Source: Kaistia hirudinis (GTDB taxonomy: Bacteria > Pseudomonadota > Alphaproteobacteria > Rhizobiales > Kaistiaceae). From it: DNA of 64,000 nucleotides. The notes under the pieces are model-generated. The model ran no database searches, was not told the DNA's origin, and was given only the letters and a program-made list of their open reading frames with translations. How positions within the stretch are numbered: position 1 is the stretch's first letter; every line of letters starts with the position of its first letter. The stretch is taken from NCBI RefSeq assembly GCF_014196455.1, contig NZ_JACIDS010000005.1, forward strand, positions 372,001 to 436,000. The letters are read 5' to 3'. Positions 50,552 through 58,722 of this stretch are shown here, piece after piece. Both the position numbers and the translations under genes were made by a program.

Positions 50552-50579
50552 ATCGATATTTCCGTGCAGAAATGTCGAT
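50552..50579. promoter_or_regulatory. ModE box (molybdate-responsive operator) of modA
   Basis: ATCGATATTTC (50552-50562), 6-base spacer, GAAATGTCGAT (50569-50579): 10 of 11 arm positions are complementary. It matches the architecture of the E. coli ModE site (ATCG...TATA arm, six-base spacer, TATA...CGAT arm). It ends 18 bp before the modA ATG, where repressor binding would block initiation. Confidence 0.72.
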
Positions 50580-50597
50580 AGATCCACGGAGCCTCCC

Positions 50598-51395
50598 ATG
50601 TCACCCAACCGCCTTCGCCGCAGCCTCATCGTCCTTGCCGGCGCCGTCCTCATCACCGCGCCGCTCTCGGCGACGCTCGCCCATGCCGCCGACGTCACGG
50701 TCTTCGCCGCCGCGAGCCTCAAGAACGCGCTCGACACCGCCGTGTCCGCCTACAAGGCCAAGACCGGCAAGGACGTCGCGGTCAGCTATGCCGCGTCCTC
50801 GGCGCTCGCCAAGCAGATCGAAGCCGGCGCGCCGGCGGACATCTTCTTCTCCGCCGATCTCGACTGGATGGACTACCTCGCCAAGAAGGACCTGATCGAC
50901 GGCGCTTCGCGCGTGACGCTGCTCGGCAACACGCTGGTTCTCGTCGCGCCGAAGGATTCGACCGCGTCGCTCGAGATCAAGCCGGGCTTTCCGCTGGCCG
51001 AAGCGCTCGGCGCGGATGGCAAGCTCGCCATGGGCGCGGTCGCCTCGGTGCCGGCCGGCAAGTATGGCAAGGCGGCGCTGGAGAAGCTGGGCGTCTGGGC
51101 CGCCGTGGAGCCGCATGTGGCGCAGGCCGACAATGTCCGCGGCGCGCTCGCCTTCGTCGCCAAGGGCGAGGCGCCTTTCGGCATCGTCTATGGCACCGAT
51201 GCGCATGCCGAGAAGGCGGTGAAAATCGTCGCCACCTTCCCCGAGGATACGCATCCGCCGATCGTCTACCCCGTCGCGCTGACCAAGACCGGCACCAGCG
51301 CCGACGCGAAGGCGTTCCTCGACTATCTGCTGTCCTCCGATGCGAAATCTGCCTTCGAGGTTCAGGGCTTCACGCTTCTCGGCAGCAAGGGGTGA
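50598..51395 (+). CDS. modA: Molybdate ABC transporter substrate-binding protein
   Basis: 265-residue periplasmic molybdate/tungstate-binding protein. Signal peptide LIVLAGAVLITAPLSATLAHAA, then the hallmark VTVFAAASLKNALDTAV, SYAASSALAKQIEAGAPADIFFSAD and a GFTLLG end. The ATG has CGGAG upstream. A ModE-like operator lies immediately upstream, predicting repression when molybdate is plentiful. It is the first gene of modA-mop-modB-modC. Confidence 0.95.
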   Translation: MSPNRLRRSLIVLAGAVLITAPLSATLAHAADVTVFAAASLKNALDTAVSAYKAKTGKDVAVSYAASSALAKQIEAGAPADIFFSADLDWMDYLAKKDLIDGASRVTLLGNTLVLVAPKDSTASLEIKPGFPLAEALGADGKLAMGAVASVPAGKYGKAALEKLGVWAAVEPHVAQADNVRGALAFVAKGEAPFGIVYGTDAHAEKAVKIVATFPEDTHPPIVYPVALTKTGTSADAKAFLDYLLSSDAKSAFEVQGFTLLGSKG

Positions 51396-51397
51396 CG

Positions 51398-51607
51398 ATG
51401 ATGAAGTTGAGCGCCCGCAACCAGATGCACGGCAAGATTGTATCGATCGATATGGGCGTCACCACCGCCCGCGTCAAGATCGATGTCGGCCACGGCATCG
51501 TCATCACCTCCTCGATCACCAATGAGGCCGTCGACGATCTCGGCCTCGCCGTGGGCGACAGCGCCGTCGCGGTCATCAAGGCCTCGGACGTGATCATCGG
51601 CAAGTGA
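51398..51607 (+). CDS. mop: Molbindin (TOBE-domain molybdate-binding protein)
   Basis: 69-residue single TOBE/Mop domain: KLSARNQMHGKIVSIDMG, ARVKIDVGHGIVITSSITNEAV, then LGLAVGDSAVAVIKASDVIIG. Molbindins oligomerise as hexamers and store or buffer molybdate in the cytosol. Its ATG is 2 bp after the modA stop with AGGGG upstream, so it is co-translated with modA. A separate molbindin between modA and modB is not the commonest arrangement and could supply molybdate to the effector-less ModE-like regulator (inference). Confidence 0.9.
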   Translation: MMKLSARNQMHGKIVSIDMGVTTARVKIDVGHGIVITSSITNEAVDDLGLAVGDSAVAVIKASDVIIGK

Positions 51608-51704
51608 CCGGCGTCGCCGCCCGGCCCGTGCCCCGGCGGCCCTCGCGGCACCCTGGATCGACGCGCCATAGCGAGGCGCGCCGAATCCGGCGAGAGTGAA
51701 CGCC

Positions 51705-52400
51705 ATGGAGCAGCTCTTCACGCCCGAGGAATGGACGGCGATCGATCTCAGCCTGAAGGTTGCGACCGTCGCGACCCTAGCCAGCCTGCCGGTCGGGATC
51801 GCGATGGCGATGCTGCTCGCGCGCGGCCGCTTTCCGGGACGCAGCCTCCTGGCCGGCATCGTCTCGCTGCCGCTCGTGCTGCCGCCGGTGGTGACCGGCT
51901 ATCTGCTGCTGCTCGCCTTCGGCCGCAAGGGACCGATCGGCGCGTTTCTCGACCAGACCTTCGGCCTCGTCTTCGCGTTCCGCTGGACGGGCGCGGCCCT
52001 CGCCTCGGCCATCATGGGCTTCCCGCTGATGGTGCGCGCCATCGGCCTCTCCATCGAGGCGATCGACCGCAGGCTCGAAGACGCCGCCGCGACGCTCGGC
52101 GCGGGGCGGATCGTCGTCTTCCTGTCCGTGACGCTGCCGCTCGCCATCCCCGGCATCCTTGCGGGTGCCGTGCTGGCCTTTGCGCGCTCGCTCGGCGAGT
52201 TCGGCGCCACCATCACCTTTGTCTCCAACATCCCCGGCGAGACGCAGACCATCCCGTCTGCGATCTATGCGCTGATCCAGTCGCCCGATGGCGAGACGGG
52301 CGCGCTGCGCCTCACCCTCGTCTCCATCGTGATCGCGATCGGCGCCATGCTGCTGGCGGAATGGCTGGCGGCGCGGTTCCGTGCGGGGGAGCGGACGTGA
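51705..52400 (+). CDS. modB: Molybdate ABC transporter permease
   Basis: 231-residue inner-membrane permease with about five helices. The EAA-like loop is EAIDRRLEDAAATLGAGRIVVFLSVTLP and the typical ModB end is SLGEFGATITFVSNIPGETQTIP. ATG at 51705 is preferred; GTG at 51696 is possible. It overlaps modC by 4 bp (GTGA), so the two are translationally coupled. The 97 bp after mop holds no obvious promoter or terminator. Confidence 0.94.
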   Translation: MEQLFTPEEWTAIDLSLKVATVATLASLPVGIAMAMLLARGRFPGRSLLAGIVSLPLVLPPVVTGYLLLLAFGRKGPIGAFLDQTFGLVFAFRWTGAALASAIMGFPLMVRAIGLSIEAIDRRLEDAAATLGAGRIVVFLSVTLPLAIPGILAGAVLAFARSLGEFGATITFVSNIPGETQTIPSAIYALIQSPDGETGALRLTLVSIVIAIGAMLLAEWLAARFRAGERT

Positions 52401-53470
52401 CGCTGGATGTCGATGTCCAGAAGCGGCTCGGCGCGTTCGAGGTCGCGATGCGCTTCCAGACCGGCGGCGGCATCACGGCCCTGTTCGGCCCGTCCGGCTC
52501 GGGCAAGACCACGCTGGTCAACCTGATCGCGGGCCTGCTGCGGCCCGACAAGGGCCGCATCGCGCTCGGCAGCCGCGTGCTGGTGGATACGAATACCGGC
52601 GTCTTCCTGCGCCCCGCCGAGCGGCGCATCGGCTATGTCTTCCAGGAGGGCCGCCTCTTCCCGCACCTCTCCGTCCGCTCGAACCTGATGTTCGGCCGCT
52701 GGCTGACCCCGGGCGCCCGGCGCTGGGGCGATTTCGACGCCATCGTGGATCTGCTTGCGATCCGGCCCCTGCTCGCCCGCCGGCCACGCGATCTCTCGGG
52801 CGGCGAGAAACAGCGCGTCGCGATCGGGCGCGCGCTCCTGTCGAGCCCGGAATGCCTGCTGATGGACGAGCCGCTGGCCGCGCTGGATCCCGCGCGCAAG
52901 GCCGAGATCCTGCCCTTTGTCGAGCGACTGCGCGACGAGATGAGGCTGCCGATCGTCTATGTCAGCCATTCGGTCGAGGAGGTCGCGCGGCTGGCCGACA
53001 CGGTGGTGCGGATCGAGGGCGGCCGGGTCCTGGCGAGCGGTCCAGTCGGCGAGGTCTTCGCCACCATCGACGCCGAAGGCGGCTTCGAGGCCGGCGGCGT
53101 GCTGACCGCGCGTCTCGTCACCGAAGCCGGGGCCGACGGGCTGGCGCGTCTCGAACATCCGGCCGGCGCGCTGCTGGTGCCGCATGTCGGCCGTCCCGCG
53201 GGCAGCCTCGTGCGCCTCTCGATCCGCTCGCGCGATGTCACGATCGCCGTCGGCGAGCCGGGCCGCCTCTCGGTCCGCAATCGCCTTACCGCGCGCATCA
53301 CCGCGATCGCGGAGCTGGCGCCGCCGGACGTCGCGATACGGCTCGATGTCGGCGGCGAGCCACTGGTCGCGCGGATCACGCGCGACGCGGTGCGCGAACT
53401 CGGCCTCGAACCCGGTCAGATGGTGACGGCGCTGGTGAAGGCGGTCGCGCTCGACGAGCGGCGGGGCTGA
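52397..53470 (+). CDS. modC: Molybdate ABC transporter ATP-binding protein
   Basis: 357-residue ATPase. Walker A GPSGSGKTTL is near residue 36, the family-typical RRIGYVFQEGRLFPHLSVRSNLMFG, signature LSGGEKQRVAIGRAL, Walker B CLLMDEPLAALDPARK, and switch His in VSHSVEEVARLADTVV. The C-terminal part is a TOBE domain (about 290-357) that binds molybdate for feedback control in other ModC proteins. GTG start overlaps the modB stop. Convergent with rlpA, with 9 bp between. Confidence 0.95.
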   Translation: MTLDVDVQKRLGAFEVAMRFQTGGGITALFGPSGSGKTTLVNLIAGLLRPDKGRIALGSRVLVDTNTGVFLRPAERRIGYVFQEGRLFPHLSVRSNLMFGRWLTPGARRWGDFDAIVDLLAIRPLLARRPRDLSGGEKQRVAIGRALLSSPECLLMDEPLAALDPARKAEILPFVERLRDEMRLPIVYVSHSVEEVARLADTVVRIEGGRVLASGPVGEVFATIDAEGGFEAGGVLTARLVTEAGADGLARLEHPAGALLVPHVGRPAGSLVRLSIRSRDVTIAVGEPGRLSVRNRLTARITAIAELAPPDVAIRLDVGGEPLVARITRDAVRELGLEPGQMVTALVKAVALDERRG

Positions 53471-53479
53471 GCCGCAGGC

Positions 53480-53884
53480 TCAGGCCGGGCAGGCGCCGCG
53501 GAGCGCCGCCTTGGCATCGACCGTGGTGACACGGACATGCGCGGTGCCGCTGGAAATCATGCCGAGCTGCTGTGCGGCGGCCTTGGAGAGGTCGATCACG
53601 CGTCCGCCGGAATAGGGACCGCGATCATTGATGCGAACGACGACGAACTTGCCGTTCCTGAGGTTCTCGACCTTGACGCGCGTCCCGAAGGGAAGCGAGC
53701 GATGGGCGGCGGTCATGGCGCTCGGATTGTTCCGTTCGCCGCTCGCCGTCTTGCCGCCGAGCTTGTACCAGGAGGCCCTGCCGCACTGGCTGCCGGCCTC
53801 AGCCGGTGTTGTTCCCACAGAATAGGCCGCGGCAGCGGCAAGGAAGCTGGCGGCAAACGCCGCAACACGTAGTTTCGAACCCAA
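53480..53884 (-). CDS. rlpA: RlpA-like septal ring lytic transglycosylase family protein
   Basis: 134-residue secreted double-psi beta-barrel protein without a SPOR domain. After a signal peptide ([18 protein letters not shown]) it has [38 protein letters not shown], catalytic-Asp region [20 protein letters not shown] and [12 protein letters not shown]. RlpA enzymes cleave denuded glycan strands at the septum. TTG at 53884 has GGAGAG 9 bases upstream and gives a compact signal peptide; GTG at 53923 would add 13 residues. The absence of a SPOR domain means septal targeting is not assured. Confidence 0.83.
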   Translation of the reverse strand: MGSKLRVAAFAASFLAAAAAYSVGTTPAEAGSQCGRASWYKLGGKTASGERNNPSAMTAAHRSLPFGTRVKVENLRNGKFVVVRINDRGPYSGGRVIDLSKAAAQQLGMISSGTAHVRVTTVDAKAALRGACPA

Positions 53885-54071
53885 TGCGGATCTCTCCGTT
53901 TTCGCGCTCGCTCGGCGCGGCACCCACCCGATTTCCCAAGAAGAACCTGAGCTTCGTTGTTCATCAACGGGACGAAAAAGGCGAGAATGCGGCAGAGATT
54001 GTCAACCAATCTGACTCAATCTTAGCAAGCCGGCAAAGCAATGGGATGAATCGGCGTGGGAAGGAATGCCG

Positions 54072-54863
54072 TCAGCCCTGCTCCAGACGCTCGATCAGTG
54101 CCATGGCGGCGTGCGGCGCCTTGGGCTTGAAGCCATTGATCATGAAGATGAAAACGTCGCGCGCCGCACCTTTGCCCTGCGCCTCGGCGAGGAGCGGGAG
54201 ATCGTCCGGCGTACTGCCACCTTCCCAGCTCCGCGCGCGGCGCTCCCAGTCGGCGAGCGCGGCTTCGGAATAGCCCTTCGGATGGGCTTCATCGGCGCTC
54301 TGGAGCCGCGCATAGACGAAATCCGCCGTCGGGTCCGCGATCAGCGGGAAGGTCTCGGAGTCCGCGACGACGATGCCGACGCCATAGCGGCGTGCCAGCG
54401 CGACGAAGGCGGCATCGACGAAACTCGCATGGCGGACCTCGACGACATGGCGCAGGCGCACCCCGTCGGACTCCTTCGGCAGCAGCGCGAGGAAGGCCTC
54501 GAAATCCTCCGGATCGAACTTCTTCGTCTCCATGAACTGCCAGTTGATCGGCCCGAGCTTGGCGCCGAGTTCGGTGACGCCGCTGCCGATCAGCCGTTGG
54601 ATCGACTCCCCGGCCTCGGCCAGCACGCGCCGGTTGGTGGTGAAGCGCGATCCCTTGAGTGCGAAGACGAAACCGTCCGGCGTCTCGCCCGCCCATTTGC
54701 GGAAACTCTCCGGCTTCTGTGTCCCGTAATAGGTTCCGTTGATCTCGATCGCGGTCACATGGTCGGCCGCGTAGGCGAGCTCGCGCTTCTGCGGCAGGCC
54801 TTCGGGGTAGAAAGTTCCGCGCCAGGGCTCGAACACCCAGCCGCCAATACCGACATAGATCAT
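54072..54863 (-). CDS. DUF72 domain-containing protein
   Basis: 263-residue TIM-barrel-like protein of the YecE/DUF72 family, of unknown function. Marks: YVGIGGWVFEPWRGTFYPEGLPQKRELAYAADHVTAIEIN beginning (read in two blocks), FVFALKGSRFTTN, LGPINWQF, VVEVRHASFVD, ADFVYARLQSADE and a C-terminal DVFIFMINGFKPKAPHAA. The family is often linked to radical-SAM or Fe-S neighbours, not here. Starts are divergent from the short DUF2892-type gene. Confidence 0.85.
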   Translation of the reverse strand: MIYVGIGGWVFEPWRGTFYPEGLPQKRELAYAADHVTAIEINGTYYGTQKPESFRKWAGETPDGFVFALKGSRFTTNRRVLAEAGESIQRLIGSGVTELGAKLGPINWQFMETKKFDPEDFEAFLALLPKESDGVRLRHVVEVRHASFVDAAFVALARRYGVGIVVADSETFPLIADPTADFVYARLQSADEAHPKGYSEAALADWERRARSWEGGSTPDDLPLLAEAQGKGAARDVFIFMINGFKPKAPHAAMALIERLEQG

Positions 54864-55001
54864 GGAAGCCTCTTCATCCGAGCGCTAAGCGTGGACCAGA
54901 CTACCCTCGGCCTTTCCGCCCGGCCACCCGGAATGGAACAGCGATCGACGGAACGCGCCGCCGGGCAGCACGTTGTCCAGTGCAACACAGGAGCGATAGC
55001 G

Positions 55002-55250
55002 ATGATCTTCCGTTCGAGACCCCAGCCGCCGGCCCCCCTTCCCGAGATCTCGGCGACCGGCCGCGCCGTGTCCGTGCTCGCGGGCCTCGTGCTCGCGGCA
55101 GCGGCGGTCCGCCCGCGTCCCAACCGCTTCCTCTCCGTGCTCGCGCTCGCGACCGGCTCCTACCTCGCCTATCGCGGCGCGACGGGCCACTGCCCGATCA
55201 CCGAGGCGCTCGAGGAGCAGTTCGGTGACCGGGATCAGCGGATTCGCTAG
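55002..55250 (+). CDS. Small membrane protein of the DUF2892/YgaP-like type
   Basis: 82 residues. Two short hydrophobic segments (GRAVSVLAGLVLAAAAVRPRP and RFLSVLALATGSYLAYRGATGHCP) match the DUF2892 pattern, in which the TGHC cysteine is conserved. Function unknown. CAGGAG lies 9 bases before ATG. The reading frame continues upstream across the DUF72 gene start region, but no start there has a ribosome site. It is convergent with the YeaQ-like gene, 8 bp apart. Confidence 0.72.
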   Translation: MIFRSRPQPPAPLPEISATGRAVSVLAGLVLAAAAVRPRPNRFLSVLALATGSYLAYRGATGHCPITEALEEQFGDRDQRIR

Positions 55251-55258
55251 GGGCTGCG

Positions 55259-55513
55259 TCAGGCGCGCCTGCGCGTGACGGCACCCCAGATCAGCAGGAT
55301 GATGATAGCGCCGACGATGGCGCCGATGAATCCTGCCTGATCGTTCGGGCCATACCAGCCGATCGCCTGGCCGAGCCATGTCGCGATGAAGGCGCCGGCG
55401 ATGCCGAGCAGGATGGTGAGGATGAAGCCCTTCGGCTCGTTGTCGCCGGGCATGATGAACTTGGCGATGACGCCCGCGACGCCGCCGATGATGATCGTCC
55501 AGATGATGCCCAT
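55259..55513 (-). CDS. GlsB/YeaQ/YmgE family stress-response membrane protein
   Basis: 84-residue protein of three short hydrophobic segments: WTIIIGGVAGVIAKFIMPG, KGFILTILLGIAGAFIATWLGQ and GFIGAIVGAIIILLIWG. It matches the transglycosylase-associated GlsB/YeaQ family, small inner-membrane proteins induced by stress. ATG at 55513 is preferred because GGGAG is 8-9 bases upstream; GTG at 55519 is too close to it. Confidence 0.85.
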   Translation of the reverse strand: MGIIWTIIIGGVAGVIAKFIMPGDNEPKGFILTILLGIAGAFIATWLGQAIGWYGPNDQAGFIGAIVGAIIILLIWGAVTRRRA

Positions 55514-55678
55514 AGGCACGCTCCCTCGCCTTCGTGGATCGCGCCGCCTCCCGCGAATCGCCCCTCGGCGCGGTGGCGGCTATGGTGCACGCGATCGCGC
55601 GCTTTGACGAGCCGTCCCCTTGCTTGCATCGCGGCGCCGCGCGCCACCGCGTCGCCTCCCCGGTGACGGAGCCCGCGG

Positions 55679-56098
55679 TCAGTCGAACTTGACGCTGCCG
55701 CGCATCGACTTGATGCCCGAGCGCTTGGCCTTGCCTTCGAGGCGCTTTTCCTTCGAGGCCTTGGTCGGCTTGGTCGCGCGCCGCGGCACGGGCGGCGGGA
55801 CCGCCTCGCGGATCAGCTCCACCAGCCGCTCCACCGCATCGACGCGGTTCCGCGCCTGGTCGCGATGGCGCTGCGCCGTGATGACGATGACGCCGTCCTG
55901 CGTCAGCTTCGAGCCGGCAAGCCGCATCAGCCGCACAGCCACGGCATCGGGCAGCGAGCGCGAGCGGCGCGCGTCGAAGCGGATTTGAACCGCGCTCGAC
56001 ACCTTGTTGACGTTCTGCCCGCCGGGGCCGGATGAGCGGATGAAGCTCTCCTCGATCTCGCTCTCGTCGAGGAAGATCGTCTCTGTCACGGGGATCAT
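55679..56098 (-). CDS. arfB: Alternative ribosome-rescue factor ArfB (YaeJ), peptidyl-tRNA hydrolase
   Basis: 139-residue release-factor-like hydrolase that rescues non-stop stalled ribosomes. The catalytic GGQ is in SSGPGGQNVNKVSSAVQI, and the C-terminal tail is a basic stretch (KPTKASKEKRLEGKAKRS) that enters the empty mRNA channel; both essential parts are complete. ATG at 56098 has GGAGG 9 bases upstream; the in-frame codon 18 bases further upstream lacks this. Not linked to ssrA or smpB here. Confidence 0.93.
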   Translation of the reverse strand: MIPVTETIFLDESEIEESFIRSSGPGGQNVNKVSSAVQIRFDARRSRSLPDAVAVRLMRLAGSKLTQDGVIVITAQRHRDQARNRVDAVERLVELIREAVPPPVPRRATKPTKASKEKRLEGKAKRSGIKSMRGSVKFD

Positions 56099-56188
56099 GG
56101 CGGGGACCTCCGGCACACCCTGGCTGCTGGAGGCACCCTATCGCACAGCCGCGACCGTTCGGCGAGGACCTCGGCGCGTCGTGGCGAC

Positions 56189-56449
56189 CTATTGGCCGGC
56201 CTTCGCCTCGCCGATCGCCTTGTCGTAGGCCGCGCAGATTTCGTCGAGATCGCTGGTGCGCTCCGCCGTGCGGTCGACCTCGATCTGCTTCTGGCGCCAG
56301 GCGTCCGCCTGGTTCGGATCCTTGGCGACGATCGCCTTGACCAGATCCGAAAGCTGGATCGACTTCGCCTGCAATTCGTCCTCTGAACAGGCGAAGGCGG
56401 CGGGCGTCGCGGCGAGAAGAAGCGAGAGAGCGAGGAGCGTGCGTCGCAT
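56189..56449 (-). CDS. Small secreted protein of unknown function
   Basis: 86 residues: signal peptide MRRTLLALSLLLAATPAAFA, then a mature helical, charged part of about 65 residues (SEDELQAKSIQLSDLVKAIV, DAWRQKQIEVDRTAERTSDLDEICAAYDKAI) with two cysteines that could pair in the periplasm. No family recognised. Ribosome site weak. It lies 90 bp after arfB in reading direction and divergent from the SDR gene at 56581. Confidence 0.6.
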   Translation of the reverse strand: MRRTLLALSLLLAATPAAFACSEDELQAKSIQLSDLVKAIVAKDPNQADAWRQKQIEVDRTAERTSDLDEICAAYDKAIGEAKAGQ

Positions 56450-56580
56450 GGCTGAGCTGAATCCCTGTCGCCTGAATTGTCCTACGCCGATATAGATCGA
56501 CTGTGAAATCATGCCAGCCCTGCGTGTCTTTTTGCAGGCAGCCGGACCCCGCCCGTTCACCAGCCATCGGAGACATCGCC

Positions 56581-57408
56581 ATGATCCATCCCGCCATCGC
56601 CCCCGGTCATGTCGCGCTGATCACCGGCGGCGCATCGGGCATCGGCCTCGCCGCGGCCAGCGCCTATCGCGCGCTCGGCATGCAGGTCGCCATCGCCGAT
56701 CTGCGGCAGGACGCGCTCGACGCGGCGCGCGCGACGCTCGGCAGCGACACGCAGGCGATCCGCACCGATGTTTCCGATCGCACCTCGGTCGAGGCGATGC
56801 GCGACGCGACGCTGGCGAAGTTCGGGCGCATCGACGTGCTCATGAACAATGCCGGCACGGGCCATGGCGGCCCCGCGCTCGGCGACCTCGCCAACTGGCA
56901 GCGCGTGCTCGGCACGAATCTGTGGGGTGTCGTCAACGGCGTGCAGGCGATCGTGCCGGGCATGGTCGCCTCGGGCCGGCCCGGCCTTGTCATCAACACC
57001 GGCTCCAAGCAGGGCATCACCACGCCGCCGGGCGACACGGCCTATAACGTCTCCAAGGCCGGCGTGAAGGTGCTGACCGAGGGGCTGGCGCATGAACTGC
57101 GCAACACCGAGGGCTGCGCCGTCACCGCCCATCTGCTCGTTCCCGGCTTCGTCTTCACCCATCTGACGGCCGAGGGCCGGGCCGAAAAGCCCGCCGGCGC
57201 CTGGACGCCGCAGCAGACGGTGGATCTCATGCTGGAGTCGATCGCGCGCGGCGATTTCTACATCCTCTGCCCCGACAATGAGGTGGATCGCGCCACCGAC
57301 GAGAAGCGCATCCTCTGGGCCGCCGGCGACATCGTCGAAAACCGCCCGCCGCTGTCGCGCTGGCACAAGGATTGGGCCGACGTCTTCAAGGCGTCGCTGA
57401 AGCCCTGA
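56581..57408 (+). CDS. SDR family NAD(P)-dependent oxidoreductase
   Basis: 275-residue classical short-chain dehydrogenase. Cofactor loop TGGASGIG is near residues 15-22, NNAGTG near 95, catalytic Ser in VINTGSKQG and Tyr/Lys in TAYNVSKAGVKVLTEGLAHEL. The C-terminal half has the DFYILCPDNE segment seen in a group of proteobacterial SDRs, substrate unknown. GGAG lies 9 bases before ATG. The 3' end overlaps that of the converging ATPase gene by 23 bp. Confidence 0.9.
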   Translation: MIHPAIAPGHVALITGGASGIGLAAASAYRALGMQVAIADLRQDALDAARATLGSDTQAIRTDVSDRTSVEAMRDATLAKFGRIDVLMNNAGTGHGGPALGDLANWQRVLGTNLWGVVNGVQAIVPGMVASGRPGLVINTGSKQGITTPPGDTAYNVSKAGVKVLTEGLAHELRNTEGCAVTAHLLVPGFVFTHLTAEGRAEKPAGAWTPQQTVDLMLESIARGDFYILCPDNEVDRATDEKRILWAAGDIVENRPPLSRWHKDWADVFKASLKP

Positions 57409-57958
57409 TCGCGGCCAGCACAAAATCGGCGCGCGCCTCGACATCGATCCGCGGCAGTTCCACCGTCCGGTAGCCGAGTTCCGCCAAAGCGGCCACGATC
57501 GCCTCAAATTCCGCCGTCGCGGCGGAAAGATCGTGCCGCCGCTCGGCATCGCCGGCAAAGATTTCCGGCCAGGGTGGCGCCAGGAAGACCGGGTCGCCAT
57601 AGCGCAGCGTGCGCGCCGCCGCCTCGACGGGCGCGGGAACCGTGCGGCCCGTCCGCCGATACCAGGCGAAGGCCTCGATCACGCCGCGATCGAGAAATGC
57701 CGGCCCCGGCACCGCACGGGCGGCTGCGAACTGCGCGCTGGCGCGCGCCAGCATGAGGTCGACGAAGCGGTCCATGTCCAGCCATGGCAGGCCCCGTCCG
57801 CCGCTCGCCGTCTCCTCGCGCACGATCTGCCGCCCGGCCTCCTCGAAGGTCGCATAGCCCCTCCGTGCCAGCGCGGCGAGGAGGGTCGACTTGCCTCCGC
57901 CTGAACAGCCCGTGAGGAGGACGGGCGCGGTGGCGGGTCGCGCGGTCTTGTCGATCAT
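57386..57958 (-). CDS. AAA family ATPase (AAA_28-type P-loop protein)
   Basis: 190-residue predicted ATP-binding protein. Walker A is GCSGGGKSTLL at residues 17-27; EEAGRQIVREE, GRGLPWLDMDRFVDLMLARA and the acidic FLDRGVIEAFAW follow, typical of the AAA_28/NadR-like kinase group. Likely a small-molecule kinase or a toxin-antitoxin-unrelated ATPase; function unknown. Its last 23 bases overlap the end of the converging SDR gene. Confidence 0.82.
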   Translation of the reverse strand: MIDKTARPATAPVLLTGCSGGGKSTLLAALARRGYATFEEAGRQIVREETASGGRGLPWLDMDRFVDLMLARASAQFAAARAVPGPAFLDRGVIEAFAWYRRTGRTVPAPVEAAARTLRYGDPVFLAPPWPEIFAGDAERRHDLSAATAEFEAIVAALAELGYRTVELPRIDVEARADFVLAAIRASATP

Positions 57959-58472
57959 GGCAGCCTCGTTTGCCGGCTTGGTTGATGGGAAGGACAGCGC
58001 GAAAATCCCCGCCGGCCATTGGCCGCGAGGCTTCGCTTCGAAGAGGTCGCGCGAGGCGGCCTGCTGCCTGCGCGCGGACGGCGCGCCGGCTGAATTGAAT
58101 AGATGAGGTGCCCGAGCCGCCCGTTTACGGCAGCCGGCGCCCCGCGCCGACGAGATCTGCGACCGGTACCGACGGACCGTGGGTGTTTCGTTGCTGGGTC
58201 ACCCGGCGGCAAGTCCCACGCCAGCCTCCTCCTTACGGAAGAAGCCGAACGCCCGCCGCTGGCCCGCGTGTACGGACCCGGCGCATCGGAGTTCCGGCCG
58301 CCCTTTGGGGCGAGGCTCGTGACGCCCTCGCCCCCAAGGCCCGCCGAGCCCCACCCGCAAACGGAACGACCGGTTCGCCCTCTTCGGTGGGCGGGGATGA
58401 AGGGAGTATGCGCTCGGTCGGAGGGGGCGGGGATAGATTACTTTCCCGGGCTCGTCCGGCGCGCACCGGCCT

Positions 58473-58520
58473 GCCCCCTCTCCCGCTTGCGGGGGAGGGC
58501 TGGGGAGGGGGTGATCAGGC
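58473..58520 (+). repeat. REP-like palindromic element, copy A
   Basis: CCCTCTCCCGC-TT-GCGGGGGAGGG hairpin (58476-58499) followed by CTGGGGAGGGGGTGA. It matches the reverse complement of the element at 58583, and resembles the CCCTCTCCC...GGGGAGGG palindromes dispersed in many Hyphomicrobiales genomes. Confidence 0.75.
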
Positions 58521-58582
58521 CGCGGCGGCCGGAGATTATCGAGCACAGGCTGGCGCCACAACTCGAGCGATCGTGCAGGTTG

Positions 58583-58626
58583 GCTCCCTCCCTCGCCCTC
58601 CCCCGCTTCGCGGGAGAGGGAACGCG
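58583..58626 (-). repeat. REP-like palindromic element, copy B (inverted)
   Basis: CCCTCCCCCGC-TTC-GCGGGAGAGGG hairpin (58596-58620), preceded by CTCCCTCCCTCG. In reverse orientation its order (hairpin, then GAGGGAGGGAG) equals copy A. The two copies, 100 bp apart and inverted, form a BIME-like pair. Confidence 0.75.
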
Positions 58627-58722
58627 CCACTGCCCCCTCTGCCGATGCGCTTGGCGCTCACTGATCCCGGCCATTGTCACGCTGGCGCGGCGGGTTCATC
58701 CTGCGGGTGGGAGGACGTCGCC

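Larger units (their letters stand above)
57959..58722. other. Gene-free intergenic region with REP-like palindromes
   Basis: 764 bp between the ATPase and the phytochelatin-synthase-like gene. Open frames here are compositional; no ribosome sites or known proteins were recognised. The only structure seen is the pair of inverted palindromic elements at 58473 and 58583. Confidence 0.7.
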
